Below are positions 35,074-43,240 of a DNA stretch of 64,000 nucleotides, one piece after another. Both the position numbers and the translations under genes were made by a program. The notes under the pieces were generated by a model. It was not told where the DNA came from. It worked only from the letters and a program-made list of their open reading frames with translations, and searched no databases. The stretch's first letter is position 1; every line of letters begins with the position of its first letter. The stretch covers positions 43,657 to 107,656 of the forward strand of contig NZ_JAGXJW010000025.1 in NCBI RefSeq assembly GCF_019091135.1, written 5' to 3'. The DNA comes from Cohnella sp. GbtcB17 (GTDB lineage Bacteria > Bacillota > Bacilli > Paenibacillales > Paenibacillaceae).

Positions 35074-35455
35074 ATGACTTACGAATTTTACGGACTTGGA
35101 CCACGTCCAACTGGCCGCCCGTAAGGATGCGGAGCGGAGGCAAGGAATTTTTTTAATCTCTTATTAGGTTGGCCTGAGATTCCAAAGCCTGAAAATTTAA
35201 AAAACGCGGCGGCGTTTGGTTTCTATGCGGATTGCATCAGGTCCACGTCGGCGTTCAAAAAGATTTCGTTCCCGCGACAAAAGCGCACCCGGCGTTCCAT
35301 GTGCGGAATCTGGATGCGCTGCGTGAACATTTGCAACGCAATCGCGTGGCGATCATCGACGATGAAGCGAGAGCGATGAAGGGGTGCGGCGCTTTTATTT
35401 AAACGATCCCTTCGGGAATCGACTAGAGTTTTTGGAGTGGCTTTCGCAACCGTGA
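35074..35455 (+). pseudogene. Glyoxalase/bleomycin-resistance (VOC) family pseudogene
   Basis: Pieces of a VOC-family protein appear in different frames in the correct order: TDLDHVQLAARKDAER (from about 35090), ARNFFNLLLGWPEIPKPENL (from 35140), HQVHVGVQKDFVPATKAHPA and FHVRNLDALREHLQRN (from 35235), then FYLNDPFGNRLEFLEW to the stop at 35453-35455. At least four frame changes separate them, the first and last next to T runs. The full product would be about 125 residues. Base composition is less GC-rich than the surroundings, which suggests a gene acquired from elsewhere that is now decaying; sequencing errors at homopolymers are the alternative. Confidence 0.85.
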
Positions 35456-35489
35456 GCGAATAATTGGGTCGCTAATAAAATGTTTGCGC

Positions 35490-36026
35490 TCAGCCCAGCA
35501 AAATCCCCAGCAGCTTCTCTCCGGCGAACGCATACAGCGCCATCATCGGCAGCTTGCCGAGCGCGGTGCCCGCGATATAGGGCAGCGGCCGGATCCCCGC
35601 GGCCGCCGCGTACAAATTGACGAGCGGCTGCGGCAGGAAGGGCACGAGCCTAGCCACAAAAATGAACCAAAACGGCCGCCGTCCCAGCCGCTCGGCGAAC
35701 GCCTGCAGCTTGGGGCTACGGGCGAGCCAACGCTCTGCGGCGTCTGCGAGAAAAAAACGTGCGTAAACATACATAAGCACGGCCGCGACCGTCGCGCCAA
35801 ACCAGCTGATCAGCGCGCCGCCAGGCGCGCCGTACGCGTAAGCGGCGATAGCTATGAATAATTTATAAGGAAGAACGGGAACGAACGCGAGCGCCACAGC
35901 GAGCAGCAGCATCGTCCATAACGATAAGGAACCGCTTTGCATCCAGGCGAGCAGCTCGTTTTTGTATAGCCAAAATCCCCATACGACAAGGCCGTAAATG
36001 ACGATAGCCCATCCGATTTTTTTCAT
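35490..36026 (-). CDS. VTT-domain (TVP38/TMEM64, DedA-like) membrane protein
   Basis: A 178-residue protein with about five hydrophobic segments. The VTT signature region reads FVPVLPYKLFIAIAAYAYGAPGGALISWFGA and later FIFVARLVPFLPQPLVNLYAAAAGI. VTT/DedA proteins act as lipid scramblases or flippases and support membrane homeostasis. GGAAGGTG lies five bases before ATG 36026. It appears to be monocistronic. A second member of this superfamily is at 56264. Confidence 0.85.
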   Translation of the reverse strand: MKKIGWAIVIYGLVVWGFWLYKNELLAWMQSGSLSLWTMLLLAVALAFVPVLPYKLFIAIAAYAYGAPGGALISWFGATVAAVLMYVYARFFLADAAERWLARSPKLQAFAERLGRRPFWFIFVARLVPFLPQPLVNLYAAAAGIRPLPYIAGTALGKLPMMALYAFAGEKLLGILLG

Positions 36027-36279
36027 CGCTGCACCTTCCGCCGACGAATCGCCGTTTTTACGTTAACCCGTGTCGACTGCCGGCTTTTTTTCGCCGACGA
36101 TTCCTTCGTTCAGACTACCGCATTCGGCCGTATGACCGCAACCGCCGCCGATCGTGCAGACAAGCTGCCGCGAAGCTCACATCCGACTTGCTTCATGACG
36201 GGTTGGCGCATATACTAATCCAGATATCAATGCCGGTTGGACCAACCTGCCGTTCAAACCGCAGAGGAGCAAGAGGCCG

Positions 36280-37617
36280 ATGACCCTGCACAAAGGACAA
36301 ACGAATCTTCGCAAAATGAGATTGTTCGATACGGAAAACATCCACTCCGGCGATGACCGGGACGAATATGAAAAGGACTACGCGCGGCTCATTCAATCCC
36401 CCTCGTTTAGGCGGCTGCAAGGTAAATCGCAGGTGTTCGGCGCCGGCAGCGGGGACTACTATCGGACGCGTCTGACGCATTCCATCGAGGTGTCGCAGAT
36501 CGCCCGCGAGGTGGCCCGCCGGCTGGGCAAGCAGTACGAGCTGCTGAGCAGACGGGAGCATCCGGGCCTTATGATCGACCCGGAGGTCGTCGAGGTGGCG
36601 GCGCTCGCTCACGATCTCGGTCATCCGCCGTTCGGCCACAAGGGCGAAGAGGTGCTGAACGATCTGCTGATGGAAGAGTTCGGGCTGAAGTACGAGGGCA
36701 ACGCGCAAAATTACCGCATTCTGATGTTTCTCGAAAAGAGGGCCGGGAGCGACAGCGGACTTGACCTGAGCGCGTCGGTGCTGCTCGGCATCAACAAGTA
36801 TCCTTATAACCTCGACGAGCCGGGACGGCTCAAGGGCGTTTACCATATGGAATGGGAAGGCATCCGCTATCTGCGAGACTTGTGGGGCATGCCCGACGGC
36901 TGCGCGACGCTCGAGGCCCAGCTCATGGACCTGTGCGACGATATCGCTTATTCGACCCACGATCTGGAGGACGGCATCCGCGCGGGCAAAATTCCGATGA
37001 GCCGGACGCTGTTCGAGGACGAGCGCATCGTGGCGGCGCTTATTCAGGAGATCAAGGACGATCCGGGCAACCACAGCATGAACTGGGAGCAGATCGATTT
37101 GCCGTCCATGGTGCGCACGGTGCTGAGCGGCTATCTGGAGCAGTGGGAGCAGATCTACGTCGATTGCGGAGGCGAGCCGTCGCGGGCGAGGCGAGAGATG
37201 AAGGCGCGCTGGGTGCGCAAGTTCGCCAATCAGGTGGGCATTCTGGACGACCCGGCCAAAGGCTGGAAAAAGGTGACGTTCATCCGCGACGGCGCGCAGG
37301 ACATTGAGCTATTGCGGACGATGGAGATTTTGAAAAAGCTGGCTTGGGTGACGTTGATCAAGGACTTTCGCGTGCAACGGCTGCACAAGCGAAGCGAGGT
37401 CATGATCCGCAGGCTGTGGGGCAGCTTCAAGGAGTACGAGACCGGCAAGCTGATCATCCCGCCGGACTGGCACGAGAGCTACGAGCAGCACAAAGGCCGC
37501 TGGCAGTGGGAGCGGCTCGTGGCGGATTATTTGTCGGGTATGACGGACGCGTATGCGGAAAAGGTGTATGCCGAGTTTTTCGCCAGCCGCTCGGGATCGA
37601 TTTACGAACGCGACTGA
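36280..37617 (+). CDS. Deoxyguanosinetriphosphate triphosphohydrolase-like HD protein
   Basis: A 445-residue dGTPase-family enzyme. RRLQGKSQVFGAGSGDYYRTRLTHSIEVSQIA contains the first His of the HD set; ALAHDLGHPPFGHKGEEVL is the HD motif with the family-specific GHPPFGH; DDIAYSTHDLEDG carries the last Asp. Such enzymes cut dNTPs to deoxynucleoside plus triphosphate and influence dNTP pools. GAGGAG and AGAGG motifs precede ATG 36280. It ends 83 bases before merR, which has its own promoter. Confidence 0.92.
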   Translation: MTLHKGQTNLRKMRLFDTENIHSGDDRDEYEKDYARLIQSPSFRRLQGKSQVFGAGSGDYYRTRLTHSIEVSQIAREVARRLGKQYELLSRREHPGLMIDPEVVEVAALAHDLGHPPFGHKGEEVLNDLLMEEFGLKYEGNAQNYRILMFLEKRAGSDSGLDLSASVLLGINKYPYNLDEPGRLKGVYHMEWEGIRYLRDLWGMPDGCATLEAQLMDLCDDIAYSTHDLEDGIRAGKIPMSRTLFEDERIVAALIQEIKDDPGNHSMNWEQIDLPSMVRTVLSGYLEQWEQIYVDCGGEPSRARREMKARWVRKFANQVGILDDPAKGWKKVTFIRDGAQDIELLRTMEILKKLAWVTLIKDFRVQRLHKRSEVMIRRLWGSFKEYETGKLIIPPDWHESYEQHKGRWQWERLVADYLSGMTDAYAEKVYAEFFASRSGSIYERD

Positions 37618-37634
37618 GTTCGTGCGGGCGCCGC

Positions 37635-37666
37635 TTGACCCTGACATTAATGGCAGGGTGTATGCT
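37635..37666 (+). promoter_or_regulatory. MerR-type promoter with lengthened spacer
   Basis: TTGACC (37635-37640) and TATGCT (37661-37666) are 20 bases apart, longer than the usual 17. The spacer holds the inverted repeat ACCCTG-N10-CAGGGT (37638-37659). Such long spacers with a central dyad are the hallmark of promoters activated by MerR proteins through DNA twisting, so merR is probably autoregulated. Confidence 0.7.
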
Positions 37667-37699
37667 GGAGGCAGCCGGGAAGGAAGGAGGCGGTCACGC

Positions 37700-38098
37700 A
37701 TGAAAATCGGGGAGTTGTCGCGCAGAACCGGCGCGAGCATCCGGTCGCTTCGCTATTATGAAGCGCAGGGCTTGATCGCGCCGCTGCGCGAATCGAACGG
37801 CTACCGCGAGTATTCGCCGCTGGCCGAGGAGCAGGTGCGCACGATCCGGTTTTACTTGCAGCTCGGACTTACGACGGAGCAGATCGCCGGGTTTTTGAAT
37901 TGCGTGCTGAGCCGTCCGGAGACGTTTTGCACCGAGGTGCTGCCGGTGTACGAGAGTAAGCTGGCGGACATCGAGGCGCAGATCGCGCAGCTGACGCGCA
38001 TTCGGGACAATCTGACCGACCGCATCGCTTCCTTCCGCGGCGAATCCCAGCAGGGCGAAGGAGAGTCGATGCGAGATGAGAGAAGCGAACGACGTTAA
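37700..38098 (+). CDS. MerR-family transcriptional regulator
   Basis: A 132-residue regulator with the MerR winged helix MKIGELSRRTGASIRSLRYY, the second recognition element GYREYSPLAEEQVRTIRF and a C-terminal coiled coil (YESKLADIEAQIAQLTRI). One cysteine (FLNC) lies near the start of the coil and another in ETFCTE, so metal or redox sensing is conceivable, but the pattern does not match CueR, SoxR or ZntR. AGGAAGGAGG precedes ATG 37700. The stop is inside the thioredoxin gene, so the two are co-translated. Confidence 0.88.
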   Translation: MKIGELSRRTGASIRSLRYYEAQGLIAPLRESNGYREYSPLAEEQVRTIRFYLQLGLTTEQIAGFLNCVLSRPETFCTEVLPVYESKLADIEAQIAQLTRIRDNLTDRIASFRGESQQGEGESMRDERSERR

Positions 38099-38393
38099 TT
38101 TTGAATCTGCGGTGCGGCCTTCGGGCGTGACGCTGGTGGACTTCGGGGCGACCTGGTGCCCGCCGTGCAAGGCGCTGCTGCCGGTCATCGAGACGCTTGC
38201 CGAGGAATACGGCGAACGGGTATCCATCGTCAAGGTCGATACGGACGAGTCGCCCGAGACGGCATCAAGCTTCGGCGTAATGGCCAACCCGACCGTCATC
38301 GTGTTCAACGACGGAGAGCCGGTGGAGAAGCTCGTCGGACTCCGACCGATTGACGCCTACCGATCGGTGCTGAACCGGTACGTGCCAAATTGA
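38076..38393 (+). CDS. Thioredoxin-like protein with CPPC active site
   Basis: A 105-residue thioredoxin fold: VDFGATWCPPCKALLPVIE, then VSIVKVDTDESPETASSFGVMANPTVIVF with the cis-Pro, and VEKLVGLRP. The active site is CPPC instead of the classical CGPC, which should change the redox potential. It overlaps merR by 23 bases, which implies control by that regulator, perhaps as a redox-stress pair (inference). A strong terminator follows. Confidence 0.9.
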   Translation: MREANDVNFESAVRPSGVTLVDFGATWCPPCKALLPVIETLAEEYGERVSIVKVDTDESPETASSFGVMANPTVIVFNDGEPVEKLVGLRPIDAYRSVLNRYVPN

Positions 38394-38411
38394 TCGATTT
38401 AGCGAGAGCGG

Positions 38412-38451
38412 AAAGCCTTCAAGTCCGATTGACTCGGATTGAAGGCTTTTT
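38412..38451 (+). terminator. Rho-independent terminator
   Basis: AAAGCCTTCAA and TCCGA pair with TCGGA and TTGAAGGCTTT, followed by further T. Confidence 0.85.
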
Positions 38452-38524
38452 GGCGATGCGCCGGCTGCACGGAAGGAGCGGGGGCTGCCTACGACTGCCC
38501 GCGTCGATTCGGCGATAACGCCAC

Positions 38525-38554
38525 TTGACATACCCTACGGGGGTATATTATATT
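38525..38554 (+). promoter_or_regulatory. copZ promoter with CsoR-type operator
   Basis: TTGACA (38525-38530) and TATATT (38549-38554) are 18 bases apart. TACCCTACGGGGGTA (38531-38545) fills the spacer and matches the GC-rich dyad bound by copper-sensing CsoR repressors. Confidence 0.8.
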
Positions 38555-38587
38555 GAAATTATCAACAACACAAGGAGGCCGTTATCC

Positions 38588-38785
38588 GTGAATACGACTT
38601 TAAAAGTAGAAGGCATGTCCTGCGGGCACTGCGTGAATAGCGTGGAGGGCGCGATTAAGAAGCTTGGCGCGGAGGCGAAGGTCGATCTGGCATCCGGTTC
38701 GGTAGCGGTGAGCTATGACGAGAGCAAGCTGGGGCTTGCCGATATTAAGACGGCGATTGAAGATCAAGGCTACGACGTCGTTTAA
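38588..38785 (+). CDS. copZ: Copper chaperone CopZ
   Basis: A 65-residue heavy-metal-associated domain with the copper-binding motif GMSCGHC near the N terminus and IEDQGYDVV at the end. CopZ carries Cu(I) to the exporter CopA and to CsoR. The start is GTG 38588, nine bases after AAGGAGG. In most Firmicutes copZ lies beside csoR and copA; here it stands alone under a CsoR-type operator, so the regulator must be encoded elsewhere. Confidence 0.92.
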   Translation: MNTTLKVEGMSCGHCVNSVEGAIKKLGAEAKVDLASGSVAVSYDESKLGLADIKTAIEDQGYDVV

Positions 38786-38811
38786 CGAAATCAAACATGC
38801 GATTCCCTGCG

Positions 38812-38840
38812 AAGGAGCCATCCGCCGATGGCTCCTTTTT
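38812..38840 (+). terminator. Rho-independent terminator of copZ
   Basis: AAGGAGCCATC-CGCC-GATGGCTCCTT followed by TTT. It lies just beyond the 3' end of the opposing spore-protein gene and may serve both. Confidence 0.85.
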
Positions 38841-38865
38841 GGCGTACGGGGAGCTGGGACGATAT

Positions 38866-39072
38866 TCAGAATCTGCCGCCCAATTGCTGTTCTGCGATCT
38901 GTACGAGTCTTTTTGTGATATTGCCGCCGATCTGTCCCGCTTCGCGTGTCAGCATATTGCCGTAATAGCCGTCCTGCGGGATCTGGAAGCCGAGCTCCCG
39001 GGCGATCTCGAACTTCAACTGCTCGAGTGCGGCGCGGCATTCGGGAACGACGAGCTGGTTGTTTCTGGCCAT
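38866..39072 (-). CDS. Alpha/beta-type small acid-soluble spore protein
   Basis: A 68-residue SASP with the two family signatures: LEQLKFEIARELGF (containing the germination-protease site region) and GNMLTREAGQIGGNITKRLV. These proteins coat DNA in the spore core and protect it from UV and heat. GGAGGTGAT lies five bases before ATG 39072. Expression is expected from sigma-G in the forespore. This is the clearest evidence that the organism sporulates. Confidence 0.95.
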   Translation of the reverse strand: MARNNQLVVPECRAALEQLKFEIARELGFQIPQDGYYGNMLTREAGQIGGNITKRLVQIAEQQLGGRF

Positions 39073-39158
39073 GTCTATCACCTCCGTTGATGGAGGTTAT
39101 TATATCGATTGGCAGTTCCTTCTATTCAGCCGTCTAACCGCTTTTTAAGGATACGAAT

Positions 39159-39174
39159 TGTTTCACGTGAAGCA
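39159..39174. promoter_or_regulatory. parS-like centromere site (ParB/Spo0J binding)
   Basis: TGTTTCACGTGAAGCA differs at one position from the parS consensus TGTTNCACGTGAAACA. The core CACGTG palindrome is intact. The site lies in the gap between the spore protein and the AraC gene. In Bacillus, parS sites lie in the origin-proximal part of the chromosome. Confidence 0.75.
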
Positions 39175-39221
39175 ACATTTTATGTCATTAATCGACTAAT
39201 CGCGACGTTTAACTCCATTAA

Positions 39222-40007
39222 TTATTGATGATTCCGTCCATCCATGAAGGAGGCGGGCGGGAATCCCGTCAGTTTTTTGAATATTCGGTGGAAATAAGAC
39301 AGATCCCGGTAGCCGAGATATTCGGCTATCTCGCCCGCTGTAAGCAGCGATTCTTTAAGCATATAAACCGCCGTCTTGATCCGCATCGCATGCGTGTATT
39401 CGCTGATCGTCTGGCCCGTCGAGCGCTTGAAAAGCGCAGCGGCATGGTTGGGCGTACGGCCGATCGCCGCGCCGAGCTCCTCTTTCGTGATTTTCTCCCG
39501 ATAGTGGCCTGCGATATAAGCTTTCATCCGCTCGGTCAAGAGCAGGGAGGACGGACTTGGCGGTTCCTTCTGCAGCTCGCGGCTCCACACGGCGGCAAGC
39601 TCGAGCAGGATCGCCTCGCAGCGAACGCTCGCGTAAGGCGCTTGTTCCTGCCATTCGCCGTGCAGCGTCCGGAGCCGGTCGGACATCCACTCGAATGGCG
39701 CGCATTTTGCGACTAGGGGTATGCCCTCGTCGAGCAGCGGAAGACCGGTCGCCGATTCGCGCACGGCGAGCAAGGCCGCGTACTTTTCGTGAAAAACGTT
39801 CGCCGTGGCATCCGTTTCGAAGCTGGCGCCTGCCGGTACGTAGACGATATCTCCCTTCGAGGCGGCGTAAGCGGTGTCGTCGATTCGCATATGGATTTTG
39901 CCGTAGGTGACGACGGCCAATAAATCGTACGGCCTGCGGGCGTCCGTGCGAGACGCGGCAGTATCCCCGCGGTCCAGCCGAAAATCGATCAAACAGAGGC
40001 GCGACAT
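39222..40007 (-). CDS. AraC-family transcriptional regulator
   Basis: A 261-residue regulator with an N-terminal cupin sensor (IHMRIDDTAYAASKGDIVYVPAGASFET) and two C-terminal helix-turn-helix motifs (ITKEELGAAIGRTPNHAAALF and LTAGEIAEYLGYRDLSYFHRIFKKLTG). This layout is common in regulators of carbohydrate genes. No sugar genes lie next to it; its divergent neighbour is pyruvate kinase. AAAGGAAA precedes ATG 40007. Confidence 0.88.
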   Translation of the reverse strand: MSRLCLIDFRLDRGDTAASRTDARRPYDLLAVVTYGKIHMRIDDTAYAASKGDIVYVPAGASFETDATANVFHEKYAALLAVRESATGLPLLDEGIPLVAKCAPFEWMSDRLRTLHGEWQEQAPYASVRCEAILLELAAVWSRELQKEPPSPSSLLLTERMKAYIAGHYREKITKEELGAAIGRTPNHAAALFKRSTGQTISEYTHAMRIKTAVYMLKESLLTAGEIAEYLGYRDLSYFHRIFKKLTGFPPASFMDGRNHQ

Positions 40008-40132
40008 TCAAAGTTTCCTTTCTGATCGTACAATGGTCCATTAATCATACTATGCTTCATATTCAACCGGCAATTCAAAGTCTAATATAGAAGGATAATG
40101 TCGAAGCAGGCGATAAAGAGAGGAAGAGCAAT

Positions 40133-41548
40133 TTGAGAAAAACGAAAATCGTATGTACGATGGGCCCGTCCTGCGACTCTACGGAGACGCTGAAACGGAT
40201 GATCGGAGCCGGCATGAACGTCGCGCGTCTTAACATGGCCCACGGCGAGCTCGCCGACCACAGCGGCCGAATCGCGCGCATTCGCGAAGCGGCGGCCGAG
40301 ATGAACGCGCTCGTGCCCGTGCTGATGGATATCAAAGGACCTGAAGTGCGCATCGGCAAGCTGGCCGAGCCCGGCGAGCTGAAGGCCGGCGATACGCTTG
40401 CGTTAACGACCGAGATCATCGTCGGCGATTTGAAGCGCATATCGGTCAACTATAACGAGCTGCCGCTCGTCGTGAAGCCGGGCAACCGGATTCTGATCGA
40501 CGACGGTCTCATCGAGCTGACCGTGACCGATGTGACGGACACCGAAGTAATCACGCGCGTCGTGAACGGTGGGGTCATCAAGTCCAACAAAGGCGTCAAC
40601 CTGCCTGGCATCAAGACGACGCTGCCGGGCGTGACCGAGCGCGATATTATGCACATCAAATATGGCGTCGGCGAAAACGTCGACATCATCGCGCCTTCGT
40701 TCGTGCGCCGCGCCGAAGATATCCTGCAAATTCGCGGCTTACTCGAAGAACTGGGCGCGACGCACATCCAGATCATCTCGAAAATTGAGAACGAGGAAGG
40801 CGTCGAAAACCTGGATGCCATCATCGAAGTGTCGGACGGCATCATGGTCGCCCGCGGCGATCTTGGGGTCGAGATTCCCGTCGAAGAGGTGCCGATGATC
40901 CAGCGCCAGATGATCGAAAAGTGCAACCGCGCGGGCAAGCCGGTCATCGTCGCGACGCATATGCTCGATTCGATGCAGGTCAATCCGCGTCCGACGCGCG
41001 CCGAGGTGAGCGACGTCGCCAACGCAGTCATCCAGGGCGCCGACTCGGTCATGCTGTCCGGGGAATCGGCGGCCGGCAAGTATCCGGTCGAGTCGGTCGC
41101 CACGATGTCTAACATCGCACTCAAGGCCGAATCGATGCTTGATTACAAGGAAGAGTTTTTGCAGCGCGCCAGGGTCCAGCCGCAGGCGACGACCGAGGTT
41201 ATCAGCCAGGCGGTCGTCAGCTCGGCGCTCGAGCTGAACGCGAAGGCAATCCTCACGCCGACGGAAAGCGGGTTCACCGCGCGAATGGTGTCCAAGTACC
41301 GTCCGAAGGCGCCGATCGTCGCGATCGCCTACGACGACAAAGCGTTGATGCGTCTATGTCTGTTGTGGGGCGTCATCCCCGTCAAAGGGACGAAGGAGCA
41401 GTCGACGGACGATGTCATTGCGGCAGCCGTTCGGCATGCCCGTGCAAGCAGACTTATCACCTCGGGCGATCACGTCGTCATCACGGCGGGCACGCCGATC
41501 GGCAAGTCCGGCGCGACCAATCTGATCAAGATCGAGCAGGTTGTTTAA
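40133..41548 (+). CDS. pyk: Pyruvate kinase
   Basis: A 471-residue enzyme with TIM barrel, B domain and C domain but without the extra PEP-utilizer-like domain that Bacillus and many relatives carry (about 585 residues). VCTMGPSC, SKIENEEGVENLD (catalytic Lys/Glu region), MVARGDLGVE and LSGESAAGKYP are visible. Several usually invariant residues differ: NMAHG for NFSHG, MDIKGPE for DTKGPE, ATHMLDSM for ATQMLESM and SGES for SGET. It may be a second isozyme. The start is TTG 40133 after GAGGAAGAG. Confidence 0.9.
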   Translation: MRKTKIVCTMGPSCDSTETLKRMIGAGMNVARLNMAHGELADHSGRIARIREAAAEMNALVPVLMDIKGPEVRIGKLAEPGELKAGDTLALTTEIIVGDLKRISVNYNELPLVVKPGNRILIDDGLIELTVTDVTDTEVITRVVNGGVIKSNKGVNLPGIKTTLPGVTERDIMHIKYGVGENVDIIAPSFVRRAEDILQIRGLLEELGATHIQIISKIENEEGVENLDAIIEVSDGIMVARGDLGVEIPVEEVPMIQRQMIEKCNRAGKPVIVATHMLDSMQVNPRPTRAEVSDVANAVIQGADSVMLSGESAAGKYPVESVATMSNIALKAESMLDYKEEFLQRARVQPQATTEVISQAVVSSALELNAKAILTPTESGFTARMVSKYRPKAPIVAIAYDDKALMRLCLLWGVIPVKGTKEQSTDDVIAAAVRHARASRLITSGDHVVITAGTPIGKSGATNLIKIEQVV

Positions 41549-41590
41549 CGGCATTAAACGAATAAGAAAGCGCCGTTCCTAAGCGGTGCC

Positions 41591-41632
41591 AAGCGGGATC
41601 CGACGGGCGAACAGCCGGGATCCCGCTTTTTG
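41591..41632 (+). terminator. Rho-independent terminator of pyk
   Basis: AAGCGGGATCC pairs with GGATCCCGCTT across a 16-base loop, followed by T. Confidence 0.85.
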
Positions 41633-41758
41633 TTTCGAATGGACCCTTTGGCCCCACTGAACGTCTGCTTCATTATGGAAATAGGCACGCTTATGTTACA
41701 ATCGGCACCAAAGGCAATGCCACGAGCATCACAATACGGCGAGGGCGAGGGGAGCAAA

Positions 41759-43183
41759 TTGGACTTTCGGATCGAACGCGACTTTCTTGGAGAAAAAGAG
41801 GTTCCGATCGACGCGTATTACGGCATTCAAACGATGCGCGCGGTCGAAAATTTTCCGATCACCGGCATTTTTGTGCATCATGAGCTGATCGTCGCGTTGG
41901 CACATGTCAAAAAAGCGGCTGCGCGCGCGAACGCGTCAACCCATATGCTGACGCAGCCTATCGCGGACGCGATCGTGCAGGCGGCGGACGAGATTATAGG
42001 CGGCGGATTGGCCGACCAATTTATCGTCGACTCGATCCAGGGCGGAGCAGGCACCTCCATTAATATGAACATGAACGAGGTGCTCGCGAACCGGTTGCTC
42101 GAGCTGATGGGCAAACAAAAGGGCGACTATTTTCACTGCAGCCCGAACAATCACGTCAACATGTCCCAATCGAGCAACGATGCGATCCCGACGGCGATCA
42201 AGATCGCGGCGTACCAACAGGCGCATCGGCTCCTGGAAACGCTGCAATCGCTGCAGGAAGGGTTCGAACGCAAAGCGTCGCAGTGGGACAGCATTATCAA
42301 GATGGGGCGAACGCATCTTCAGGATGCCGTGCCGATCCGTCTCGGGCAGGAATTCGGCGCCTACGCAGCCGTTCTCGGTCGCGACGTCAAGCGCATCGCC
42401 AGCGCGACCGGGCACCTGTTGACGGTAAACATGGGCGCGACGGCCGTCGGCACGGGGCTTAACGCCAAACCCGAATACATAAAGGAAGTCGTGCGGCTGA
42501 TGGCCGAGGATCTCGGCATCGCCCTTGCGTCCGCGGACAATCTCGTCGACGCCACGCAAAATACGGACGCCTATACGGAGCTGTCCGCGGCGCTCAAGGT
42601 ATGTGCGGTCAACCTGTCCAAAATTTGCAACGATATCCGGCTCATGGCGTCGGGACCGCGCGCAGGCCTCGGCGAGCTGGCGCTGCCCCCGAGACAGCCC
42701 GGCTCGTCGATCATGCCCGGCAAGGTCAATCCGGTTATGGCGGAGGTCGTCAACCAGACGGCGTTCCAGGTGATCGGCAACGATCATACGATCTGCCTCG
42801 CATCGGAGGCGGGCCAGTTCGAGCTTAACGTCATGGGACCGGTCATCGCGCTGAATCTGCTTCAATCGCTGCGCATTTTGCGCAACGCCGTCGACGTGTT
42901 TATTCAATACGCGCTGGACGGCATGGAAGCGAATTTCGAACGTTGCGCGACCTACGTGCGCGACAGCTTCGGCATCGTGACCGCCCTCAATCCGCATCTG
43001 GGCTACGAGGTCGCCGCGGGGCTCGTCAAGGAAGCGCTCAAGACGGGGCAGCCGATCCGCGACATCATTCTTGAGCGGGCGCTGCTGACTCCTGAGGAGA
43101 TCGAAGTCATCCTCGATCCTTATCAGATGACTTCGCCAGGCATTGCGGGAGAATGGCTGCTCGGCAAAAACGGGGATTTGTAG
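41759..43183 (+). CDS. aspA: Aspartate ammonia-lyase
   Basis: A 474-residue member of the fumarase/aspartase superfamily that converts L-aspartate to fumarate and ammonia. It has IERDFLGEKEVPIDAYYGIQT, NVNMSQSSND (written HVNMSQSSNDAIPTAIK here), GRTHLQDAVPI and the flexible catalytic loop GSSIMPGKVNPVMAE. EKEVPIDAYYGIQT and the overall length favour aspartase over fumarase. The start is TTG 41759, just after GAGGGGAG; the long 5' in-frame extension contains no good ribosome site. Confidence 0.92.
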   Translation: MDFRIERDFLGEKEVPIDAYYGIQTMRAVENFPITGIFVHHELIVALAHVKKAAARANASTHMLTQPIADAIVQAADEIIGGGLADQFIVDSIQGGAGTSINMNMNEVLANRLLELMGKQKGDYFHCSPNNHVNMSQSSNDAIPTAIKIAAYQQAHRLLETLQSLQEGFERKASQWDSIIKMGRTHLQDAVPIRLGQEFGAYAAVLGRDVKRIASATGHLLTVNMGATAVGTGLNAKPEYIKEVVRLMAEDLGIALASADNLVDATQNTDAYTELSAALKVCAVNLSKICNDIRLMASGPRAGLGELALPPRQPGSSIMPGKVNPVMAEVVNQTAFQVIGNDHTICLASEAGQFELNVMGPVIALNLLQSLRILRNAVDVFIQYALDGMEANFERCATYVRDSFGIVTALNPHLGYEVAAGLVKEALKTGQPIRDIILERALLTPEEIEVILDPYQMTSPGIAGEWLLGKNGDL

Positions 43184-43240
43184 TCTGACCCGTTGCAAAC
43201 AAACAAGCATAATGAAGGTGGAAGCTCGGAGGGGATCAAA

